DNA of 64,000 nt from NCBI RefSeq assembly GCF_020882245.1, contig NC_083600.1, forward strand, positions 22,568,001 to 22,632,000, written 5' to 3'. Source of the stretch: Rhopalosiphum padi (lineage: Eukaryota; Arthropoda; Insecta; Hemiptera; Aphididae). Below, in pieces: positions 49,800 to 60,501 of the stretch. The position numbers and the translations under genes are program-made. A model generated the notes under the pieces. That model had not been told where the DNA came from. It saw only the letters and a program-made list of their open reading frames with translations, and searched no databases. Numbering within the stretch: position 1 is the stretch's first letter; each line of letters opens with the position of its first letter.

Positions 49800-50689
49800 T
49801 ATAGGTACTATTTTTTTTTCAAACCAATAAATCGTTTTTCGTTCTTCTATGGTTATATGAATATTGATGTTTAAATAAATGTTAATTATAAAGTCTTATA
49901 TTGTCCCGATCGCGTTAAAATAATCATATGTTTTACCTCTTTGAATCATCTTGTTTCCCAATCTTTCAAGGACACCTGCAGTCGATAACCAGAAGTTCAA
50001 CTTGAAGTACCCCTAACTAATTTTCATATATCTGAATTAAATAATACTTATATTACAATATACATAATGGATGTTATACAACTAGAAAAGCCCACAGCAC
50101 GACGTTGATCTGATTATTATTAAGGTCGGAAGTGGTAGGATTTACGTATTTTCATGTATATAATATAATAGTATTATGTTGTCTATTTATTGCATATCAA
50201 GCAGGAAATCTACTCTATACACAATGAAGAGCTGAAAATAAAATTTAAAATAAATATTTTTGCGTAATTAAATAAAACGTTGAAAGAATGTGGAATATTT
50301 TTAAATATTTAGGTTATGTCATGCATATATTTTAATGTAACTACCTACTTATTATGTAAAATGAAATTTTTTTATATATTATATAACATCACAATTATAT
50401 TAATGATGAAAAAAATGTTTTTGTAAGTACTATTATTGTTGTTAATATGTTTTTAAACTATTTTAATAACAAATATCGATCAGTTTAACTTTTAATTGTA
50501 TGCAATTTTTTTTTTTAAATTTATTATTTATTTATAATACATATTAAAACTCGTCATATTATAGGTATGTACTCATAAACACAATATACATGTTACTAAT
50601 AAGGAAGTTTTGAAATAATTAACATTTTTGTTTGCATGTTTTACTATCTTCGGTCATATTATATTTCGTCTATTTTAGCTCTTATAAAT
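49800..50689. other. AT-rich noncoding tract
   Basis: No gene seen; homopolymer-rich (poly-T near 50510). Confidence 0.6.
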
Positions 50690-51110
50690 TCCGAGATTTA
50701 ATTATTAAACATTATTGGCCGCCGAGTACGAACTTTTCAGCAGGAAACTCGTACATAGTAGGTGATTCCAAACACATACGTAGATATACATAATATTGGC
50801 GTTGAAATTCGGTGAAAATGTATTTTGCTAGTGCAGAAGTTTTGTTTTCACCGATGGATGGGGCGGAAGAGTTTTCAGTGGGTAAACGAGGACCATGCGT
50901 TTCGTCCTCAGTGTTATCGCGTACGCATTACACAACCCTTTCCATAAAACCTTTCGCCCGACCGTTTTTCGCCTTTTCCCGTCCGAAATTTGAGCGAGCG
51001 CACGCATATTACGGTATACGAAGGATAACACGTATATTATGCCCCGCGTCCGTCCCAATTTATACCTTTCAGCGGTCAATATGATATTATTGCAGCGCAC
51101 TTAAATATTA
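50690..51110. promoter_or_regulatory. CpG-rich patch at the left edge of the 50.7-53.3 kb block
   Basis: Words such as gcgcacgcat, ttatcgcgtacg, tttcgcccgaccg and cccgcgtccgtcc lie in AT-rich flanks. Frames are open on both strands over nearly the same interval, which argues for composition. Its place upstream of the exon candidate at 52098 makes a promoter or leader exon a fair hypothesis. Confidence 0.33.
50818..51084 (+). CDS. Hypothetical 88-codon frame in CpG-rich patch
   Basis: It starts at ATG (gtgaaaATGt) and ends at TGA. The mixed composition includes an FSPMDGAEEFSVGKRG segment and an arginine/phenylalanine-rich second half. I see no domain, signal peptide or membrane segment. The minus strand carries a 90-codon frame over the same bases, so at most one of them is real. 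I do not recognise a family. It could be a first coding exon or nothing. Confidence 0.17.
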   Translation: MYFASAEVLFSPMDGAEEFSVGKRGPCVSSSVLSRTHYTTLSIKPFARPFFAFSRPKFERAHAYYGIRRITRILCPASVPIYTFQRSI

Positions 51111-51539
51111 TTATGCATATTATTACCTCTATATAGATAGTTATTAACAAAGAAGATGCATCATGTTCGCGGTAAAAAAATATTTCGGAGAAATTGCACT
51201 CACTGTTGCATTCTTTGCATTTCCGTAACTATACGACCTTGTAATAATAACATGTATTATATCGTAATACACGGTAGGCTCACAATATTATAATATTATA
51301 TAAAAAAATACAGTTAATGTCTATCGAAACAGTGTATACCCAACCTTTTTAGTTCAGTATAGTTAAAATGTTTTGTAAATTTGTAAGAGTACCAACTTGT
51401 TAAGCATTTGTTAATTTTTATTTCTATTGTTTATTCTTAATTATGTTATCTAAACTGTATTTGGCATTAACATTTTTTGTATTCATAGGGCTCAGCACGT
51501 AATTTATTAATAAATTAATTAATTTAAATATACAGTAGG

Positions 51540-51800
51540 TATACAGTAGTACACATTCGTGGATAACCGCATTCTTTCGTCTTTAATTAGACCGATTAAC
51601 CCATTTTTGGTGAATATTATCTCCCTCCCTCGCTGCCGCGCCAAACCCCTCCCCAGGACCTGTCTACCGGCGTACCACTCATCCTGCCACGGTTTAAGCA
51701 CGTCCTTCCGCCCGCGCGTTAATGATAAGATTTTAAACGCTCGATAACGGCCAGCACTCCACGCACACAAGACTATAATATACACAACCATCTAGGTCGC
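51540..51800. promoter_or_regulatory. CpG-rich patch upstream of the CTA repeat
   Basis: C-rich, CpG-bearing sequence (ctccctccctcgctgccgcgcc, gtccttccgcccgcgcgtt). Frames are open on both strands (62 codons plus, 90 codons minus), with no recognised product. It may be leader sequence of a gene that includes the exon candidate at 52098. Confidence 0.3.
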
Positions 51801-51901
51801 TACTGCTGCTACTACAACAACAACTACAACTCCTACTGCTACTTACTACTACTACTACTACTACTACATCAGTACTACTACTACTACTACTACTACAGCA
51901 G

Positions 51902-51964
<63 letters not shown>

Positions 51965-51995
51965 ATCAGTACTACTACTACTACTACTACAGCAG

Positions 51996-52048
<53 letters not shown>
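51800..52048. repeat. Long (CTA)n compound microsatellite with higher-order copies
   Basis: About 245 bp of CTA/ACT triplets. The spacers CATCAG and CAGCAG occur as a pair twice: 51867 with 51896, and 51964 with 51990. The second pair lies 97 bp after the first, with an inner spacing 3 bp (one triplet) shorter. A repeat block containing both spacers was therefore duplicated within the array. The 5' part (51800-51845) is a more varied mix of CTG, CAA and CTC triplets. No plus-strand frame closes inside the array. Confidence 0.92.
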
Positions 52049-52097
52049 TTATAATACTTATACTTACTATTGCCGCTGTCTTTAATTAACCGGAGAG

Positions 52098-52274
52098 CAT
52101 TGCGTGCCGCACCTGCACGGTACGACGATTTCCACTTTTAACCCCTCGAGTATCACCCGCCATTACTACACCACTGTCACCAGTATGACCACGCCCAGTT
52201 GCACCCCGATCGAGTGGAACGTTATACAGTCGGCGGCGGCGGAGGTGGAATCGCCTCGCTCATCCACCGTCACG
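52098..52274 (+). CDS. Candidate internal coding exon, unidentified protein
   Basis: This is the best coding signal in the window. After a possible acceptor (…ccggagAG|CAT, 52096-52097) the frame reads 59 codons to ACG|GTATAT (donor at 52275), so both borders are phase 0. Third positions are strongly C/G-biased (ACC, ACG, GTC, TAC, CCG, GAG), unlike the AT-rich surroundings. The peptide is Thr/Ser-rich with TTISTFNPSSITRHYYTTV and TPIEWNVIQSAAAEVESPRS segments, without cysteine pairs, a signal peptide or a membrane helix. An in-frame stop lies 13 bases upstream of the border (52083-52085), so it cannot simply extend. The acceptor's pyrimidine tract is weak. I recognise no family. It could be an exon of a gene whose other exons lie outside the window. 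Confidence 0.35.
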
Positions 52275-52300
52275 GTATATATTCTATCTATCTGTCCATA

Positions 52301-52322
52301 ATCTCTCTCTCTCTTTCTCTGT
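52301..52322. repeat. (CT)n tract just after the exon candidate
   Basis: atctctctctctctttctctg follows the proposed donor by about 26 bp. On the minus strand it is a GAGAG array, the sort of sequence GAGA-type factors bind in insects. That function is speculative. Confidence 0.6.
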
Positions 52323-52593
52323 ATATACATATATCGTAAACGATTACGGCATTTGACTTTTTATACTTAAAAAAAAAATATATACATATATCTCATAAAA
52401 TAAAATTATCCTACCCGACTGCGACGCGACGCAAATGATAATTGGTTAGGTACGCGCTCTTAATGAAAGGGTTTCGGGTTTTATATCGTCGTTATTTTTT
52501 ATTCCAGTTTTTTTTTTTAGTTTTGAAGTGCGAATTATTTTGCGCGACGCAAAGTCGATGCGAGACAATCGCATTATTGCGAACTATGTATAG

Positions 52594-52641
52594 ACACACA
52601 CACACACACACACACATATAAATATATATATATATTATATA
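52594..52641. repeat. (AC)n-(AT)n compound microsatellite
   Basis: An AC run at 52594-52615, then AT-rich alternation to about 52641, read directly. Confidence 0.9.
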
Positions 52642-52733
52642 ACATAAACACGTACCATCATCGGATGTGATATTATTAAATATGGTTCGATTGGTGAGTT
52701 CGAAAATTTGCGCCGATTATTCCCGGCGGAAAT

Positions 52734-52856
52734 CTATAAAATCGACCGCTCCTGCTCTTCGCCACCGGTTAACAGCTCGAAATACACGGTTACGCGTATC
52801 CCGACGTCAATGTCAGAAGATGTCGTTCTTATTATTTGCCATTTGGTAGCTGTTTG
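52734..52856 (-). CDS. Candidate coding fragment, strand ambiguous
   Basis: On the minus strand a 40-codon frame ends at TAG (52736-52734) and reads …DIDVGIRVTVYFELLTGG… followed by EEQERSIL. It is preceded by an acaaacAG acceptor-like word at about 52850. On the plus strand, 52699-52818 is equally open and reads …RRLFPAEIYKIDRSCSSPPV…. Both have GC-rich third positions. Neither matches a family I know. If one is an exon, the minus reading would be a C-terminal one and the plus reading might continue the gene of the 52098 exon. Confidence 0.18.
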   Translation of the reverse strand, partial: QTATKWQIIRTTSSDIDVGIRVTVYFELLTGGEEQERSIL

Positions 52857-53280
52857 TCATTATTATTATTTTTGTTTTCCATTTTCCCATATCGACTTCA
52901 TGCGGATATAAAATAAATAAATAATACGGACAAATCCGTGACACAATACTCGTCCAAAAAACACTACGAACGATACAATGTCTCTACACATGGAACGCGC
53001 AAAGCGATTACAGATATTTTCAACGTTCAGCTGACGATGATATACAAATATATTATCATAACATAGAAGACGTGTAACTTTAGCATAAATCATGTATGCG
53101 CCATTGTAAATGAAATATTTATTCCAACTGCGTGTAAACGTCGTATAGAAACGCTAAACGAAGATTTCTCGATTCGGTTATTCATCGAATATATAATAAT
53201 ATGTGTAATGTAAACTACGACGCCGGTTTTACGATGTTTTTTTCCTCGAATTTATATCGACCTATAAAAACTACCTAAAT

Positions 53281-54189
53281 GAATTACTTCACCGAGGACA
53301 CGTATTGGCTGAAGTAATGTTTTTTCTCACCTAAAATAAATATTATGAAAACGCAGATAATAATATTTGTGTTCATATCAATCTTTATAAGAGGTGAATA
53401 AATATAGAAACTAACATAAATATTAATACACAAGTAATACTTAGAGAAACTTTTTTTTTAATAGTCTTCAAGTACGTGTTTTTCTAGTCTACACATACAG
53501 TGTTATTAGTAAGATAAATATAAGTTATAATGACATTTGTGTTTTTATTTCGATTAGATCTTAACAGTTTTCGAATTTGTTTTCTATATGGTTATGGAGC
53601 AATGATCTTTTTATATGTATTTTATTGAATACATTCCATTATGTTGCTATGCTTGACCTAGATATGAATCAATTGTTGAAATTTACCGTTGTAAAAATTT
53701 AAATCAGAAAACTTGGAATTATTCAGTTCACTCCGATCCGTTTAATGTAAGACACTCGTTATTACATAAAACATTTACGTTTTTGATATTTCTTTTACAT
53801 CATTTTAAACCATTATACAACAACAAAAAATTATTTTTTACTATTCCTTATCGTTACCGTTTATTCAAGTTTTTTACTCTTTTAAACGACAACATACATT
53901 TTTGATAACGACTTCAAGTTAAAAAAAAAAAAGTATTTTCAAAAACGTTAAGAGTTTTTGAAATAATAAGTGTCATCTTCCATTAAATGGATTACCGGCA
54001 TATTTTTTAATTCTCCATTTTCTAATGTGGTTAGATTACTTATATCTTGTTTATTATTATCTTATTGAGTGGATTTTTTATGTCATAATATTACTGTGGA
54101 TAATTATTTCGTTATTAGACAATATACTAAAAATTGCTTCATGTATCATAATTAATTGGTTTTAATTCAGTAATGCTATTTTAGGTTTA
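53281..54189. other. AT-rich noncoding tract
   Basis: No gene. A segment at 53933-53951 (gtattttcaaaaacgttaa) recurs at 58536-58554, suggesting a dispersed repeat around both places. Confidence 0.55.
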
Positions 54190-54800
54190 ACTTTATTATT
54201 ATTATTATTATTATTAACATTGTACAATCTGCAGTAATTATATTTTACAATAAGCACGAATAATGTTTATAAAGTTAATACAAAATAAAATAAAATAATT
54301 TGCTACATTTTATTACGACTTATAGTGGCTGGATGAAGAAGCCACCTAATGGTGGAACTAAGAAATAAATCGCTATAAGAGTTAGTTATTGATAGACGAT
54401 AGTTATTAGTTAACAATAAGGACTATCTAAATCAATCATTTTGTAAATAATTTATTAAAACGCTGATATTTAAGGTCACACATTCATTTACACATTTTTA
54501 TTAATAATTTGAATTGATCCCAGTAAATTGGAATATTTTTGTTTTGGCCAACATACTTTTTTACGTGTCTTGAAATATTCCTTTATCGTATAAGTACAAA
54601 CTATTCAGCTGGAGATCGTTGTTCAAGTTTTTTTTCTTAGAAACAGATTTTAATTAATTTTTTTCTAATAGTTTATTGTATTTTTAATTGCTTTTTGGGT
54701 TTGAGTTGGATGACGGAGATTTCGGTGGTGATGAAATGCGCGACGAAGGAGGTGTGGCCGTCTTTTAATGCCCCCTAATGGGGTGTTTAATACTGTGGCT
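54190..54800 (-). mobile_element. Probable LINE 3' tail, minus strand
   Basis: Read on the minus strand, a GC-richer segment (about 54800-54700) is followed by AT-rich sequence, then gttccaccattaggtggcttcttcatccagccac. It ends in attgtacaatg and a (TAA)n run (54216-54193), the layout of a non-LTR 3' UTR with a microsatellite tail. Two small hairpins share the CCTAATGG centre (54343-54356 and 54771-54783). No reverse-transcriptase motif remains. The element type is an inference from layout. Confidence 0.4.
54193..54216. repeat. (ATT)n microsatellite
   Basis: About eight ATT triplets are read directly; likely the tail of the minus-strand element above. Confidence 0.88.
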
Positions 54801-56522
54801 GATTGTTGGATTGTTATATAAGGTATACTTGCATTGTTCTTACTAGTTGAAACGTCTGTATTATAATATGCAATACTATAATAGTTTCATTTGCATTCGT
54901 TATCTTGGTTTATTATCGTCCTTGGAATATAATATATCGACTTATTTCAACATTTGATTTATTTACGGTATTGTCTAAGTTAGCACTGGATGTGTAGCTT
55001 TTATTTTCATACCTAGACATAGATTAGATGTATGACCTTTGTTTTTACAATGAAGCATGTAAATGCAATTCAGTAAGTTAAAAAATTCCTATAGGTAATG
55101 GAATCATAGTTTATCAACATCAAATTGGATAGTGTTTTTATGTCGTCGTGCCACATCAACATATTTTGTGTGTACAGAAACGTTTGAAACATTTGCATGG
55201 TACTCGTGAAGTGGTTTAAACTAATATCAATAATATAATGGTTAATTTTATCACCAAGTTTTTATGAAAAGCAGTAAAAATACTTTGTTTCTCAGCTGGT
55301 ATATAGTGTGGATTATAAAAATACAAAAACATAAAATCACATGTATTGTTGCACAACCAAATATCAATACATTCATTGCATCACTCAAAATCTAAAATAA
55401 ATTATCGAGTTTATAACTAGTTGGTAAGATAACGACTACGAGATAACGTGTGATCTAAACATTTGTGTATTATAACTGTATGATGTATTACAAGATTTAT
55501 ATCTATGTTAGGTTAGTATAGGAATTGCACGATATGTCGATATGAATACCAAATATACCTAATTTTCGATTCAGAATAAAACAGCATTTATTAATCACAT
55601 ATTTTATAATATTATCTAAGGTGTGATATCATTATAAATACACGAGTTAGTAAAATGTTATATGATATCAGTAGACAGTTAAGTCGATAACAACGTATTT
55701 TTTAATACAAATCAATTTGATTAATCTAAATGGTTGATTACTCGTTAAACCAAAGTTAACGTACGAAAGTTTAAAGTTAACGATTTACACTGATATACTA
55801 AAATTCTAATATGAAATAAATGACAACGAGGTTGGATACATTTATTGTTTTAGAGTTTGAACTACCTATATAAACAAACAATAGTTTTTATCAGAATTTA
55901 AGAGTATTTAAAGATTAAACGTAATATAGGCAAACTAAGTATATCGTAGAATAGTACTGCTATTCTCAATCAAGTACGGTTAACATATTTAATTTCATTG
56001 TAAAAACTGTTTCTTCGGTTAATTAATTTATAGACATTCTGCAAAATAAATGTTATTTTTCGTGAACATTAAAACGTTTGGCGTAATAGATATATGGTTA
56101 TAACCAGTAACCTGCGGTATTTAGATATAATGGGTGACACTAAAAAGATTCATATTCATGGAAATTTCGTAGATAAAAATAATATTACCTTTTTATATGT
56201 ATATGCATTTTAATTTGCATAATAAACCGTGTTAAAATATTTATTGTCAAAATCATTTTGATAACTGCAAGTCAACAATATTTTAACAAAGCTTTCTGAT
56301 GATTTCTAACTTAATTCGGTAAGACTACGGCAAATCACTGACGTTGGGATCAAACATCAGCTAGATTTCTGAAAAATAAATAGCTTCGTCAAGAAAAAAT
56401 AAGTTTTTAGATCATGAAACAACAGGTTAATAATAATATTAGTCATTAGAATGTCATGATTAGAGACCATCAATGCACATGACGATTAACAATTGTAAAC
56501 TTTAGTTCAACAAAAAGCTCAA

Positions 56523-56553
<31 letters not shown>

Positions 56554-59500
56554 GATACTGTCAGATGCGTGGTAATTAAGGCAAAATATTATATTTTAGA
56601 TTACAAACATTTTCCATAAAATATCAAAGCTTCTCATAAGTGATTTTCAGTATACAAAGCGTTGTTTATCAAAGTAAATAAATGAATTGATGGAAATTAA
56701 TATACTTCGCCTCGATATTGTAAACATTAAAATAAATATATTCTTTTGACTATATTAATTACTATTGAAGCAAATAATATTAAATACCTACTTACTTAAT
56801 AACCAACTCTTTCCTTATTGGGAACTATTTGAATACGTTTTGGGAAAGCTATACTAGTATATTATATTCCCGTTAAAAAATATTATAATATGCATATATA
56901 ATTTAATATAGGTTAAGTATTATCTCGAAAATTATTAATGTTTTTGAGTATATACTAGCAGTATAACTAGCAGTCATAATGAAATGACATTTTTGGAAAA
57001 AAAAATAAAATTCAAACTATTTTTATCGATGACATTTTTTAAATTAAAAATCATATTCCAAAGCAGAATATTTTTCCGAGTAAAAAGCGAATTTTTAATG
57101 AGTAATAATTAATAATTTACAAGTATTTCAGATTTATACAAGCCGCAGAATAGTAAGCAAGAACAGCATATTATTATTGTAGGGTACTCTTATTCAAATC
57201 CACTCCACTCGTCTAATCTAAAAATACTTTTAATCAGAATTAAGGAATAAAAAAAACAAAAATATTAGTACGGTTATACTTTAAAAGTACCAAATGAATA
57301 TGAAAAAAATGTTATACTATATTTTATATGTTTATTTATATTATACACTAAATTTTCTATTTTTGTAATATTATATTTTATCGTTTCTAGTAATGTCGTC
57401 TGATCTTTAAATAAAAACAAAATATTAAGTAAAATATAAAATATTATAAAACTGTCATCGATAGCCATGAACGCAAAGCTTATTATGGAGAAAAGCACAC
57501 AATATTTATAAAATGTTGGTATAATATAGGCATTAAAATTTTTAAATTACATTCTTATAAACATTTTTTTTTCTGCAGAATTATTATAGATAAATCCCTA
57601 AAAATGATACATACTAAATAATTCTTAAATATATTCTAATAAACGAAAATCTCAAAGTATACAAAAACTATAGAAACAATACTAGTATGAATAATGAATA
57701 AAATAATACAACATGTTTCTGTAATATATTAATCAAAACTGTGATTAATTATATATCACTAGTCTAATAAATATATATATATTTATTTATCAATGTTTTT
57801 ATAAAATATATTTGTCTTTTTAAATCCGCGATAACCTATCCGATGCACAAATAAATTCAAATTAAAAAGCCACTCACATTACGAGTTATGATCTAGTTAT
57901 CTGAATTTACGAAAACACAATTATTCATCCAACAAAAAAAAAAATAAAAGAGCGTTTGCCAAATTATAGAGAACCCTTTGGACTAGGAGAAATAATGGTA
58001 TAGAGATCATAGGAGGCCGAGGAACTGCAGCATATTATTTAGATACCATTTAGTTCCAACCGTCTTCACGCCTCCTCGTGCTTATTATAATTTTAACTTG
58101 TATTTGTTCAATATATTATATTACTATTAATATGATTTAACTGAGGAAATTTACTTATTTTAATAATTTACACAATCTCGCACAACGTCATAAATCATAA
58201 TATATATATTATATATGATTACTGGTTAAACACGTGCTAAAATTTGTGAATAATTCTTATTCTCTTTTTAACTACCTATCTACCTGTCAAAAAAAAAACC
58301 ATTATAATTCTATATTTTAATCTTACTTATTATTAGTGTTATTATTGATACACCACTCATTATATTTGCATAATATTAAATAAATATTTTTTATAAAAGT
58401 ATGAAAATTAAAATGTTTTTTGAATTCAACATTTTTAAAAAAAACTTTGAAACTATTGACAACAATAAAAGTAGTGAGAAACACAATTTTTTTGAAAATG
58501 TAGTTTTATAATAACTTAAAATTATGTAAAAAAAAATATTTTCAAAAACGTTAATACATTTTGAGATAACTAATTTTTACTGTTGAAAAATCACACCGTA
58601 TACATCATACCACCTACTTGTATTCGTTTATATAATTTATATTACAAATGTTTTACGTAAATTATGTTGTGGATATATTTGCATAGAGTATTTCACATAA
58701 TATATAGGTAGTATTACTCTAATTTGACATTATACGTTCACTAAATTTATAACTAACATTTATAACCCAAGTTTTATAAATCCATAATTGAACATAACTA
58801 TATAATAGTAATTACACGGGTTTTACGTTTTAGAACTAAAAATTATTATTTATTAGAATCATGTGCCACCAAAACAATAATTTAAGATTTTAGGTAGAAC
58901 GCACAATTTGAAAAATTAGCTGTGATAAAAAACAAACGTTAATAAAATAAAAATACAAATATGGTAAGCCTATTTTACACTATAAAAGATACCTTGAAGA
59001 GTTCAGACATATACTTAATGTGTAACGTTCTCACACGAGGCTTAATTCAACTTAATCCATGTGCGAAAATGAAATTTTTTTTTTTGCCAACATAAATATA
59101 TTTAACAATAAATATCAAGCATGCCATAATAATAGCATTTAAAAAATGAAATAATTCCAGTTTCGAAAAAAATGATTAATTTTTTAACGATAATGCTACT
59201 ACATACTATTCAAGCGTATTAATTTTTCAGAATTTCATATGTAGCACAATAAAGTATTACAAAATATAAATTGTAATAATTGTAATTCAGTAATTAAAAT
59301 ACCTAATAATACATATCATCAATCGACTATAGTCGGAAAATAATGAAGTATAGGACCAAATATGTATGAACAATTATCTGATATATTGGCATTGGTAACC
59401 ACGGTCCAATGGATTATTAAGTACATACGGAAATATAATGATTTTATATTTAAATCAAATTACTTTTTATTCATTTAATTTGATTTCGATTAATAATATA

Positions 59501-60479
59501 ATTTACATTTTTTAATTTCATATTGAAACGAAATTATATTTAAATATATAGGTATATTGTGTTTTCTGATCACATTTTAAATTCATCAATCATTTTACTC
59601 TAATTATATTACATAATATTATACTCCACTGGTCAAAACATAAATGTATTCATAAAATTCCTCAAACATAATATTTTTTTATATTTTACGGTAGTAAACA
59701 TTAATCAATTTTAATATACCTAGTCGATAACTAATTTTGATTTACACGAGAAAATTTCATAAAATCGTATTGTATTCGTCTTATTCGAATAGATTTACTA
59801 AGTCAGCATATTATAATATATTATATAGGTTTAAAGGATCAATAATTTCTACTACAACTACATATTATGCTATGAATAAAATTCCCACTTGCCTCTCAAT
59901 AATCATATTGTATATATAAAAAAAAAACTTTAGATTTATTTTTAACACACGCTGAAATAGAACCAATATTGTATAACAATAACAGTAATAATAAAAATAA
60001 GAAGAAGATAAAGAAGAAAAAGTTTTCGTAAACAAAGTAGATAGAACAAAAACGGATTTGTCGAGGAACTAATTACAAAAAAATTGTGATCACCAACATT
60101 TTTTTTTTTACTAATATTCAATTATCTGTTATCAATTTTAAACGTACAATAATTGATGATATTTTGTCACGGATTAGTGTTTTTGTAATTTTGGTCGAAG
60201 CTTCTAAAAGATTTATATTACAATATTATTACTATCGAGTAGAGCAGCGGTCGCATTATTTTTACATTTTTAGATATACAATAAAATATTATTAAATGTT
60301 GTTTCTAAATGATAACAATAATGAACAGTTAAACCATTAATTATTTTTCAGTATCGTGTAGCGTAATAAAAATAAAAGGAATGAAGTATTGATATTGAGC
60401 GACAGTTGTACTCTATTCAATTATAATTCAATTTCATGTAGTTTATTTTGAATAGAATATCTACTTAGGGATACAACTT
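54801..60479. other. Long AT-rich noncoding tract
   Basis: About 5.7 kb without a supported gene. It holds (ATT)n at 56523-56553, the dispersed motif at 58536-58554, a TA palindrome at 58197-58220 and poly-A runs. Frames at 57274-57498 (minus, 74 codons), 59737 and 60086 are AT-driven hydrophobic translations. A slightly GC-richer spot at about 58000-58080 has no frame. Confidence 0.6.
56523..56553. repeat. (ATT)n microsatellite
   Basis: About ten ATT triplets are read directly. Confidence 0.9.
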
Positions 60480-60481
60480 TT

Positions 60482-60501
60482 CAACAACAACAACAACAAC
60501 A
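60482..60501. repeat. (CAA)n microsatellite
   Basis: Six CAA triplets followed by aacc, read directly. Confidence 0.88.

Larger units (their letters stand above)
52420..53280. promoter_or_regulatory. CpG-rich right half of the 50.7-53.3 kb block
   Basis: Composition stays CpG-rich (gactgcgacgcgacgc, tgcgcgacgcaaagtcg, tcccggcgga, acggttacgcgtatcccgacg, actacgacgccgg), interrupted by the AC/AT repeat at 52594. A donor-like ttg|GTGAGT begins at 52694, preceded by ATGGTTCGATTG. Together with the patches at 50.7 and 51.5 kb this forms the longest stretch of non-desert sequence in the window. Confidence 0.35.

Noticed and set aside
51519..51791. 90-codon minus frame and 62-codon plus frame upstream of the CTA array
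   Set aside because: Same-interval openness on both strands, no domain, and no splice context I would trust.
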